Shown here one piece after another: positions 1-5,402 of a stretch of DNA of 5,739 bases. The stretch is taken from assembly GCA_029259285.1 (NCBI GenBank), contig JAPDJB010000118.1, forward strand, positions 1-5,739, in the 5' to 3' direction. Below the pieces are notes generated by a model. That model made no database searches and was not told the origin of the DNA. It saw only the letters and a list, made by a program, of their open reading frames with translations. The position numbers and the translations under genes are program-made. Origin of the DNA: Candidatus Bathyarchaeota archaeon (GTDB lineage Archaea > Thermoproteota > Bathyarchaeia > TCS64 > B23). Positions within the stretch are counted from its first letter, which is position 1, and each line of letters opens with the position of its first letter.

Positions 1-200
1 CGTTCGCATGAGATCTGTGAGTCAATAACTTCTTGTCTTTTATGAAGCATAGGAATTTGAAGGTACTAGTGAGTTTTCCCTTAGGATAATTCGGGAAAGC
101 CCAAGACTTGAAGGGTCGGAGATCTTATCAAGTATCTACTGGGCTTGTGGAGGAGAAGAAGTATAAAACGATCTACGAGGTGTTGAATGTCTGCTTCTGA

Positions 201-826
201 CCAGAAGACGTGGAGAACTTCTTCATAGGCCGAGAAGCCGTTGAATACCTGAAGCTATACCTCGACGCTAGGAGCCGTGGAAGTCCATCTAGGAAGATCC
301 CTCCGGAGATTATTGACGATGACAGTCCCCTCATAAGGGATGCAAAGTCTAAGAGGCCCCGCCCGATAACCCCAGGTCAGATGTCCCGCATCATACACCA
401 TCTCTTCATCAAGGCCGGCCTCATCCAGAGACGTGGACAAAAGCGATACATCCTAAGGCCCCACAGCCTCCGCAAATACTTTAGAACCCAGCTCACAGCC
501 AAGGGAGTCCCAGCCGACATAGTCGAATACATGATGGGCATAAGCTGAGCACATACCCAGACATCAGGATGAAGGGAGTCGAATTCCTAAGAAACATCTA
601 TGCAGCCGCAGGCCTAAGCATAAAGCCGAAAACCTACATCAGCCGAATAGAGATGCTCAAAGAGATAATACGAGCCTGGGGAATGGATCCGGAGAAGATA
701 CTTGTCAAGGAGGCTTTGAGAGAGCCCCATAGAACAGCCATCCATCCAATCCCGGGAGAGGAGGAGCAGGCTAAAATCCTGGCTAAAGCCCTAAAGGAGA
801 TGCTGAGAAATGAGCTTCTCAACTGA
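201..826 (+). pseudogene. Decayed tyrosine recombinase/integrase, C-terminal catalytic part in two frames
   Basis: This is a remnant of a site-specific tyrosine recombinase, a family that cuts and rejoins DNA through a Tyr nucleophile. The first piece (frame of position 201, ending at the TGA at 546-548) contains FIGREAVEYLKLYL, DDSPLIRD and the HSLRKYF box, whose catalytic Arg is the codon at 471-473. The second piece (one frame over, to the TGA at 824-826) continues as GHKLSTYPDIRMKGVEFL, giving the expected catalytic His (539-541) and Tyr nucleophile (554-556). The two pieces join smoothly if one base, probably a G, is restored in the GGG at 536-538. An in-frame TGA at 198-200 cuts the first piece off from anything upstream. 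A GTG at 210 could start a 112-residue peptide, but that would lack the DNA-binding N-terminal domain and the Tyr. The family assignment is from recognised motifs. Loss of function is inferred from the two lesions. A sequencing error could explain one of them but is less likely to explain both. Confidence 0.8.
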
Positions 827-845
827 TTTAAACGGCTCCCAAAGA

Positions 846-857
846 GTTTTTAAAAAG
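846..857 (+). promoter_or_regulatory. Candidate TATA box of the psmA-led operon
   Basis: The intergenic gap between the integrase remnant and psmA contains a ten-base run of five T then five A at 847-856, followed by more AT-rich sequence (GGTTTAAG). An archaeal TATA box normally sits about 25 nt upstream of the start of transcription. That would place the start near 877-882 and give a leader of about 40 nt carrying a Shine-Dalgarno-like site. The purines just upstream (AAAGAG, 841-846) could serve as the BRE. Another AT-rich stretch (GATTTAAA, 825-832) is an alternative. This is inferred from sequence and position only. Confidence 0.5.
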
Positions 858-921
858 GTTTAAGTAGTTAGATGTGATTCAAAGCCTAAACCTTCGAGGT
901 TGGTGGAGATAAGGGTTGTTC

Positions 922-1620
922 ATGCCAAGGGCCTATGACAGGGCGATCACCATCTTCTCCCCAGAGGGCCGCCTCTACCAGGTTGAATATGCGATGGAGC
1001 TGGTTAAGAGGGGGGCTCCCATAGTAGGCGTCTCCTCACCTGAGGGAGCCGTCCTGGCGGCCAATGAGACCCCTGAGAGCAGGCTTGAAGACCCTAAATA
1101 CTTCAGGAAGATATTCCAGCTCGATGACCACGTCGGCGTAGCCATCGCAGGCCTCAGCAGCGACGCCAGGGTTCTCATAAATCAGGCGAGGCTCACCTGC
1201 CAGTATCACAGACTCCTCTACGACGAGCCCGTAGACATAGAGACCCTAACCAGGAGGATCGGCGACATCGTACAGGTTTACACTCAGCATGCGGGCGTCA
1301 GACCCTTCGGTGTCAGCATGATCTTCGCGGGCGTCGACAAGACGGGTTCAAAGGTCTTGATGACGGATCCCAGCGGGAGCTATAGGGGATACAAGGCGAC
1401 GGCTGTAGGCCGTAAGAGTGATGAGGCGAATAAGTATCTGGAGGAGCATTATAGGGATGATCTAAGCCTCGATGAGGTGATCAAGCTGGCCGTTGAGACG
1501 ATTAAGGTGGCCTCCGAGGGGGAGGTCACCTCTAAGGTTGTGAAGGTGGCTGTCATCCCCCTTGAGACCCGCGTCTTCAGACGCCTCAGCGAGGAGGAGG
1601 TGGAGAAATACCTCGGGTAG
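922..1620 (+). CDS. psmA: Proteasome subunit alpha (20S core particle)
   Basis: This gene encodes the alpha subunit of the archaeal 20S proteasome. Seven copies form each outer ring, which gates substrate entry and binds the PAN or Cdc48 ATPases. The N-terminus carries the alpha-type signature YDRAITIFSPEGRLYQVEYA (residues 5-24), including the YDR gate motif. A Lys in FRKI (about residue 63) lies where the Lys that contacts the HbYX tail of the ATPase is found in Thermoplasma. The core motif YTQHAGVRPFGVSMIFAGVD and a C-terminal EEVEKYL are typical. The length of 232 residues matches the family. No N-terminal catalytic Thr is expected in an alpha subunit. I chose the ATG at 922 because little precedes YDR in the family. 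A TTG at 916, in frame, would add two residues and sits about 8 nt after GGTGGA (902-907), so it cannot be excluded. This is the first gene of the operon and is followed 12 nt later by the SBDS gene. The catalytic beta subunit is not in the window. Confidence 0.97.
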   Translation: MPRAYDRAITIFSPEGRLYQVEYAMELVKRGAPIVGVSSPEGAVLAANETPESRLEDPKYFRKIFQLDDHVGVAIAGLSSDARVLINQARLTCQYHRLLYDEPVDIETLTRRIGDIVQVYTQHAGVRPFGVSMIFAGVDKTGSKVLMTDPSGSYRGYKATAVGRKSDEANKYLEEHYRDDLSLDEVIKLAVETIKVASEGEVTSKVVKVAVIPLETRVFRRLSEEEVEKYLG

Positions 1621-1632
1621 AAGGCGAGGGGT

Positions 1633-2325
1633 ATGAGCGAGAAATACACCCTCGTCAGATACAGCCGTGGAGGGGAGAAATTCGAGATCATCGTCCACCC
1701 AGATAAGGGGCTGGCCTACAAGAGGGGTGAACTCAAGGACGTCTCAGAAGCCCTGATGATCGAGACGATCTTCACAGATGCGAGGAAGGGTGAGAAGGCG
1801 TCGAAGGAGCGCCTTGAAGCCGCCTTCGGAACCAGCGACCCCCTGAAGGTGGCCGAGATAATATTCAAGCGTGGAACCCTACTGCTGACAGCCGAGCAGA
1901 GGCGTGAGATGATCGAGAGGAAGAGGAGGGCAATCATAAACATGATCTCAAGAACCTATGTAGACCCAAGAACCAGGCTCCCCCATCCGCCGACGCGCAT
2001 AGAGGCGGCGATGAGGGAGGCCCACGTGAACATAGACCCCTTCAAAGACCCAGAGGAGCAGGTTAAAGACGTCGTCAAGGCCCTGAGACCCATACTACCG
2101 CTGAGCATGGAGAGCGTGGAGATCGCCATAAAGGTGCCTCCAGAATACGTCTCGAAGGCCTATGGCCTAGTGAGGAGCATGGCAGAGGTTAAACGCGAGG
2201 AGTGGGGGAGCGACGGCTCCTGGCTGGCCCTTGTGGAGCTCCCCGCCGCCATGCAGGTTGAATTCCTCGATCGCCTAGGTAAGGCGACGCAGGGGAGCGC
2301 CCAGACGAGGATGATGAGAGGATAA
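1633..2325 (+). CDS. sdo1: Ribosome maturation protein SBDS (Sdo1) homologue
   Basis: This is the archaeal member of the SBDS/Sdo1 family. In eukaryotes SBDS works with EFL1 to release the anti-association factor eIF6/Tif6 from the large ribosomal subunit; an archaeal role in ribosome maturation is inferred by homology. The product has 230 residues and the usual three parts. The N-terminal FYSH domain (about 1-87) has a conserved LLLTAEQR stretch at its end. The helical middle domain (about 90-165) carries DPRTRLPHPPTRIEAAM and IDPFKDPEEQV. The ferredoxin-like C-terminal domain (about 165-230) has EEWGSDGSWLALVELPA. The ATG follows the psmA stop by 12 nt. A G-rich run (1626-1631) lies very close to it, so the Shine-Dalgarno spacing is poor and translation may be coupled to psmA. 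The gene sits between psmA and rrp4, as in many archaea. I see no damage. Confidence 0.96.
   Translation: MSEKYTLVRYSRGGEKFEIIVHPDKGLAYKRGELKDVSEALMIETIFTDARKGEKASKERLEAAFGTSDPLKVAEIIFKRGTLLLTAEQRREMIERKRRAIINMISRTYVDPRTRLPHPPTRIEAAMREAHVNIDPFKDPEEQVKDVVKALRPILPLSMESVEIAIKVPPEYVSKAYGLVRSMAEVKREEWGSDGSWLALVELPAAMQVEFLDRLGKATQGSAQTRMMRG
2316..2323 (+). promoter_or_regulatory. Shine-Dalgarno site supporting the TTG start of rrp4
   Basis: GAGAGGAT, inside the last codons of the SBDS gene, is partly complementary to the 3' end of archaeal 16S rRNA and stands about 5-7 nt before the TTG at 2329. No ATG occurs in the rrp4 frame until about codon 31, inside the conserved N-terminal domain, so this site helps fix the unusual TTG as the start. 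Confidence 0.55.
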
Positions 2326-2328
2326 GCC

Positions 2329-3024
2329 TTGTCAGCCTACTTCGAGAATAGGGCAATCGTCGTTCCTGGCGACATATTATACGAGGGTAGGATTAGGGCT
2401 GGGAATAACACCTATAGGATGGGAGGCAGGGTCTACGCCACCCATGTAGGCCTCGTGGAGTATGGCCGCGGCGTGGTCTCCGTCATCGCCCTCGAAGCCG
2501 GATACATGCCGATGGTCGGGGACATCGTCATCGGATACGTCGTCGACATCGATGTGGGGCAGTGGATCGTCGACATAAACGCGCCCATGAACGCCATATT
2601 GAAGGTTCCAGACGCGATGGAGGCTCCCTTCACCCCAGAGCTCGTGATGACGGAGTTCCTCGACGTCGGGGACACCATCGTTGCGAAGGTCGTCGACCTC
2701 GACAGGAGGAGGACGCCGATACTGTCGATCCTCGGCGGCGAGTTAGGAAGGGTGGATGAGGGACTCATCGTCGAGATGACGCCCTCGAAGGTTCCTAGGC
2801 TTATAGGTAAGAAGGGGTCGATGGTGAGCATGATCCTGAAGGAGACGGGCTGTAGGCTCGTCATAGGTGAGAATGGGCGCATCCTCATCCAATGCGCCGA
2901 CAGGGAGGATGAGGAGCTGATCGTAAACATAATTAGGAAGATTGAGAGGGAGGCCCATACAACGGGCCTGACGAATAGGGTTCACGACTATATCATGCGT
3001 ATGAGAGGTGTGAGGAATGAGTGA
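2329..3024 (+). CDS. rrp4: Exosome complex RNA-binding subunit Rrp4
   Basis: Rrp4 forms part of the RNA-binding cap on the archaeal exosome. It sits on the Rrp41/Rrp42 hexamer and guides RNA into the central channel. The 231-residue product has the expected order. An N-terminal domain (about 1-55) has VVPGDILYEG and a YATHVGLVEYG stretch. An S1 domain (about 58-135) has GDIVIGYVVDI and WIVDINAPMNAIL. A KH domain (about 145-215) has PSKVPRLIGKKGSMVSMI, with the GxxG loop as GKKG at residues 160-163. The start is a TTG 3 nt after the SBDS stop, supported by GAGAGGAT just upstream and by alignment of the N-terminus to the family. The last 8 nt overlap the start of rrp41. The alternative cap protein Csl4 and the exosome-associated DnaG are not in the window. 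Confidence 0.96.
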   Translation: MSAYFENRAIVVPGDILYEGRIRAGNNTYRMGGRVYATHVGLVEYGRGVVSVIALEAGYMPMVGDIVIGYVVDIDVGQWIVDINAPMNAILKVPDAMEAPFTPELVMTEFLDVGDTIVAKVVDLDRRRTPILSILGGELGRVDEGLIVEMTPSKVPRLIGKKGSMVSMILKETGCRLVIGENGRILIQCADREDEELIVNIIRKIEREAHTTGLTNRVHDYIMRMRGVRNE

Positions 3025-3739
3025 GGAGAAATGGAGAAGAGTGGATGGGAGAGCCTGGAATGAGCTGAGACCCATCAAAATCGAGAGCGGAGTCCTACCC
3101 AACGCCGATGGCTCAGCCTACATAGAGATGGGGCGCAACAAGATAATCGTAGCCGTCTACGGCCCGAGGGAGATGCATCCAAAGCATCTGGCTAAGCCCG
3201 ACATGGCCGTGCTGCGCTGCCGATACCACATGTCCCCCTTTTCAACGCATCCCAGGAGGAGTCCAGGGCCTTCTAGGAGGGATACCGAGATAGGGATGGT
3301 GATGCGATACGCCTTGGAGCCGGCCATCTTCCTCGAGCGATTCCCAAGGGCGTCCATCGATGTCTACGCCGAGGTTCTACAGGCAGACGGTGGAACCCGC
3401 TGCGCATCGATAACAGCCGCAGCTGTCGCCCTCGTCGACGCGGGGATACCGATGAGAGACCTGGTAGCAGCCTGCGCCGCCGGTAAGATCGAGGGACACA
3501 TCATCCTCGACCTAAACGACCATGAGGATAAATACGGCGAGGCCGATGTTCCCGTGGCCTATATGCCGAGGCTTAATAAGGTGACGCTGCTACAGATGGA
3601 TGGCGTCCTCAGCCCAGATGAGCTGAGGAGATGCATAGAGCTAGCCATCGAGGGCTGTCAGCATATCTACGAACTCCAGAGGGAGGCCTTGAAGCGTAAA
3701 TATGAGGAGGTTGTGGAGGAGGTGAAGGGGGATGAGTAG
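3017..3739 (+). CDS. rrp41: Exosome complex exonuclease Rrp41 (catalytic RNase PH-type subunit)
   Basis: This is the active RNase PH-fold subunit of the exosome. Three copies alternate with Rrp42 in the hexamer and carry out phosphate-dependent 3'-5' RNA degradation; the reverse reaction adds heteropolymeric tails. The 240-residue protein starts with WRRVDGRAWNELRPI and contains PGPSRRDTEI, with the RNA/phosphate-binding Arg pair at 87-88. It also has the EVLQADGGTR motif and then DKYGEADVPVA. In that last motif, Asp171 and Asp177 are spaced as are the catalytic Asp182 and Asp188 of the Sulfolobus enzyme, so the subunit should be active. The C-terminal tail (EALKRKYEEVVEEVKGDE) is charged. 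The ATG overlaps the rrp4 stop by 8 nt and has GAGGTG (3005-3010) about 6 nt upstream. Rrp42 follows with another 8-nt overlap, so the two partners are probably made in matched amounts. Confidence 0.97.
   Translation: MSEEKWRRVDGRAWNELRPIKIESGVLPNADGSAYIEMGRNKIIVAVYGPREMHPKHLAKPDMAVLRCRYHMSPFSTHPRRSPGPSRRDTEIGMVMRYALEPAIFLERFPRASIDVYAEVLQADGGTRCASITAAAVALVDAGIPMRDLVAACAAGKIEGHIILDLNDHEDKYGEADVPVAYMPRLNKVTLLQMDGVLSPDELRRCIELAIEGCQHIYELQREALKRKYEEVVEEVKGDE
3718..3725 (+). promoter_or_regulatory. Strong Shine-Dalgarno site of rrp42 inside the rrp41 3' end
   Basis: GGAGGTGA is the best match in the window to the archaeal anti-Shine-Dalgarno consensus and stands 6 nt before the rrp42 ATG at 3732. 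Because it lies inside rrp41 it also constrains that protein's last codons (VEEVKGDE). It supports the ATG at 3732 over later starts. Confidence 0.75.
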
Positions 3740-4535
3740 GCTGAGCATCATACCGAAGCTGAAGAGGCGTAAGATCCTCGATGCCATCGCATCAGGGAGG
3801 AGGATGGACGGCCGAGGCCTTGAGGAGTATAGGGAGATCTCGGTGCGTAGAGGCGTCGTGGAGAAGGCTGAAGGCTCGGCGGAGGCGAGGATCGGAGACA
3901 CATGGGTCGTCGCAGGCGTCAAGATCGAGATCGGGGAACCCTTCGAGGATACACCTGATGAGGGAATCCTAGTCTGCAGCGCGGACTTCGCGCCGGTGGC
4001 CTCACCAACCTTCGAGCCTGGCCCCCCAGATGAGGCTTCCATAGAGCTGGCGAGGGTCGTCGACAGAGGTATAAGGTCGTCGGACGCCTTAGGCCTAAAG
4101 GATCTCTGCCTAATCCCTGGGAGGAAGGTCTACGTCGTCTACATCGATCTCTGCATATTGAATCATGCTGGGAATCTCCTCGACGCGGCGTCGCTGGCCG
4201 CCGTGGCGGCCCTGATGGAGGCGAAGAAGCCCATATATGAGGTGAGGGATGGCAAGGTCTACCCGACGGGTGAGGTGGAGCCTCTGAAGCTGAGGAGGCT
4301 GCCGATAGCGGTCTCCATGGCGAAGATCGGAGATGTCATAGTCCTCGACCCCACCTTCGACGAGGAGGAGGTGATGGACACGAGGATAACGGTCACCGTC
4401 GACGAGGAGGGGAACGTCTGCGCTGTTCAGAAGAGTGGCCCACAGGGGCTGAGCGTGGAGGAGATCTGGAAGGCGATAGAGATCGCAGTTAATAAGGCTC
4501 CAAAGCTGAGGGAGAAGTTGGAGGCTGCGCTATGA
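3732..4535 (+). CDS. rrp42: Exosome complex subunit Rrp42 (non-catalytic RNase PH-type subunit)
   Basis: Rrp42 is the structural and RNA-binding partner of Rrp41 in the hexameric exosome ring. The RNase PH fold is recognisable from RMDGRGLEEYREI (residues 24-36), GDTWVVAGVKIEIGEPF, the ELARVVDRGIRSSDAL stretch (about 105-120, with Arg residues in the RNA-binding region), NHAGNLLDAASLAAVAALM and VLDPTFDEEEVMDTRI (about 204-219). The last segment takes the place of the paired catalytic Asp motif of Rrp41, as expected for the inactive paralogue. The extra N-terminal helix before the RMDGR box and the length of 267 residues are typical for Rrp42 and separate it from Rrp41. It overlaps rrp41 by 8 nt, with a strong GGAGGTGA 6 nt upstream of its ATG, and overlaps the eL43 gene by 4 nt (ATGA). 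Confidence 0.97.
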   Translation: MSRLSIIPKLKRRKILDAIASGRRMDGRGLEEYREISVRRGVVEKAEGSAEARIGDTWVVAGVKIEIGEPFEDTPDEGILVCSADFAPVASPTFEPGPPDEASIELARVVDRGIRSSDALGLKDLCLIPGRKVYVVYIDLCILNHAGNLLDAASLAAVAALMEAKKPIYEVRDGKVYPTGEVEPLKLRRLPIAVSMAKIGDVIVLDPTFDEEEVMDTRITVTVDEEGNVCAVQKSGPQGLSVEEIWKAIEIAVNKAPKLREKLEAAL

Positions 4536-4756
4536 GCTTTGGGGCGAGGCTGAGAACCCGAGGCGGGGCGACGCTGAGGAAGAGATGGACACGGGTAGTC
4601 TCGACGCTTAGGAGACCCCATAAGTGTCCCCGATGCTCGGCGATGAAGGTGAAGCGCATCAGCGTGGGCATCTGGCGCTGTAGGAAATGCGGCTTCACCT
4701 TCGCCGGTGGAGCCTACCAGCCTCAGACGAAGCTGGGTAAATTGGCGGCCAGGTAG
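4532..4756 (+). CDS. rpl37ae: Large-subunit ribosomal protein eL43 (L37Ae)
   Basis: This is a small zinc-binding protein of the 50S subunit, shared by archaea and eukaryotes. The zinc ribbon is clear: Cys32-X2-Cys35-X14-Cys50-X2-Cys53, with the family stretch VKRISVGIWRCRKCGFTFAGGAY. The N-terminus is rich in Arg, Thr and Gly (RLRTRGGATLRKRW) and fits rRNA binding. At 74 residues it is somewhat shorter than the 80-90 residues I expect of many archaeal members, with the shortening in the N-terminal part. The ATG overlaps the rrp42 stop as ATGA, with GGAGG (4520-4524) 7 nt upstream. The only in-frame alternatives lie inside the zinc ribbon, so this start is firm. Its position right after rrp42 matches the archaeal superoperon. 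Confidence 0.95.
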   Translation: MSFGARLRTRGGATLRKRWTRVVSTLRRPHKCPRCSAMKVKRISVGIWRCRKCGFTFAGGAYQPQTKLGKLAAR

Positions 4757-4758
4757 AG

Positions 4759-5007
4759 ATGGAGGCGGAGGCCGAGATAAGGCTGGAGCTCGGCGATGGG
4801 CTTACAAAGCTGTTAGAGAGGTCTCTCAAACCCGAGGCTGAGACGCCCGCCACTCCGAGGGCTAAGGCCCGCATAAAGGCCGTGGGGGAGACCCTGACAA
4901 TATTCATAGAGGCTCAGGATACCACCGCCCTGAGGGCGGCGGTGAACAGCTATCTCCGATGGGTGGAGGGATGCCTCTCAGCCCTCAGGGGGCTGCGACA
5001 ACTATAA
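4759..5007 (+). CDS. pcc1: KEOPS complex subunit Pcc1
   Basis: Pcc1 is the small dimerising subunit of KEOPS. With Kae1, Bud32 and Cgi121, KEOPS adds the threonylcarbamoyl group of t6A at position 37 of ANN-decoding tRNAs. The 82-residue product shows the family pattern: a beta strand near the start (AEIRLEL), then RSLKPE (or close to it), an Arg/Lys-containing strand (RAKARIKAVGETLTIFIEAQD) and the signature TALRAAVNSYLRWVEGC in the last helix. It starts 2 nt after the eL43 stop, with AGGT (4751-4754) only 4 nt upstream, so coupling to the gene before it is likely. Pcc1 between eL43 and prefoldin beta is a known archaeal arrangement. The identification is by motif recognition; a DUF of similar size is the only real alternative. 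Confidence 0.88.
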   Translation: MEAEAEIRLELGDGLTKLLERSLKPEAETPATPRAKARIKAVGETLTIFIEAQDTTALRAAVNSYLRWVEGCLSALRGLRQL

Positions 5008-5009
5008 AG
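5002..5009 (+). promoter_or_regulatory. Candidate internal TATA box for a leaderless prefoldin beta transcript
   Basis: CTATAAAG overlaps the pcc1 stop codon (TAA, 5005-5007). Its centre is about 28 nt before the A of the prefoldin ATG at 5034. This is the spacing expected when an archaeal TATA box drives transcription starting at, or within a base or two of, the start codon. The ATG has no well-placed Shine-Dalgarno site: GGTGA at 5010-5014 is about 19 nt away. This is an inference from spacing and sequence only. Confidence 0.45.
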
Positions 5010-5033
5010 GGTGAAAGGGGGAATAGGTTTAAT

Positions 5034-5402
5034 ATGTCCTCCGAGCGACTGCCCCCGAAGATTCAGGAGCAGCTGGCGAAGATTCAGCAGCTCCAGAATA
5101 CGCTTCAATCACTGCTGATCCAGAAGCAGCGGCTGGAGCTGGAGCTGAGCGAGACGGAGAGGGCCTTGAAGGCCTTGGAGTCCATCCCAGAGGACGCTAA
5201 GGTCTACAAGGCTGTTGGGACGATACTGGTGGAGAAGAGTCGAGATGAGGTGTTTAAGGAGCTGAGTGAACGGAAGGAGTTTCTTGAGATGAGGTCTAAG
5301 GTTTTGGCGAGGCAGGAGACGAAGACCCGTGAGCGATTGACGACTCTACAGAGGAGTCTACAGCGGGAGCTAGGCGCCGCCCCTCCTGAAGAGTCCTCTT
5401 AG
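5034..5402 (+). CDS. pfdB: Prefoldin subunit beta
   Basis: Prefoldin is a jellyfish-shaped hexamer of two alpha and four beta subunits. It captures unfolded proteins between its coiled-coil arms and passes them to the group II chaperonin (thermosome). The 122-residue product has an N-terminal coiled-coil helix (about 1-48, rich in Gln, Leu and Glu), a beta-hairpin region containing YKAVGTILVEKSRDEVFKEL, and a second coiled-coil helix (about 75-113) with ERKEFLEMRSKVLARQE. These are the hallmarks of the beta subunit. I placed the start at ATG 5034, giving MSSERLPPKIQEQL. An in-frame ATG at 4959 would add 25 Gly/Pro-rich residues encoded inside pcc1 and unlike the family. This is the last + strand gene of the block. 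Its final 33 nt overlap the 3' end of the convergent PAC2-like gene. The alpha subunit is not in the window. Confidence 0.95.
   Translation: MSSERLPPKIQEQLAKIQQLQNTLQSLLIQKQRLELELSETERALKALESIPEDAKVYKAVGTILVEKSRDEVFKELSERKEFLEMRSKVLARQETKTRERLTTLQRSLQRELGAAPPEESS

Noticed and set aside
569..826. Separate 85-residue gene starting at ATG 569
   Set aside because: In-frame sequence upstream of that ATG already encodes GHKLSTYPDIR, the integrase His/Tyr region, so this is the tail of the broken integrase and not an independent gene.
1..921. tRNA gene or attachment-site repeat next to the integrase remnant
   Set aside because: No cloverleaf-like arms, T-loop motif or convincing direct repeats were found by eye in 1-200 or 827-921.
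2433..2930. Long 165-codon open frame on the - strand inside rrp4
   Set aside because: It is fully antisense to a clear, conserved Rrp4 gene, is a low-complexity Ser/Thr/Met-rich translation and matches no family I recognise. It is a by-product of the GC-biased codon use of rrp4.
2743..3102. Open frame of 119 codons on the - strand across the rrp4/rrp41 junction
   Set aside because: It is antisense to two conserved genes, with no plausible start signal and no recognisable motifs.
3641..4042. Open frame of 133 codons on the - strand across rrp41/rrp42
   Set aside because: It is antisense to the junction of two certain genes and has a Ser/Pro-rich shadow composition.
4959..5033. Upstream ATG extension of prefoldin beta by 25 residues
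   Set aside because: The added residues are encoded inside pcc1, are Gly/Pro-rich and unlike prefoldin. The ATG at 5034 gives the normal N-terminus and length.
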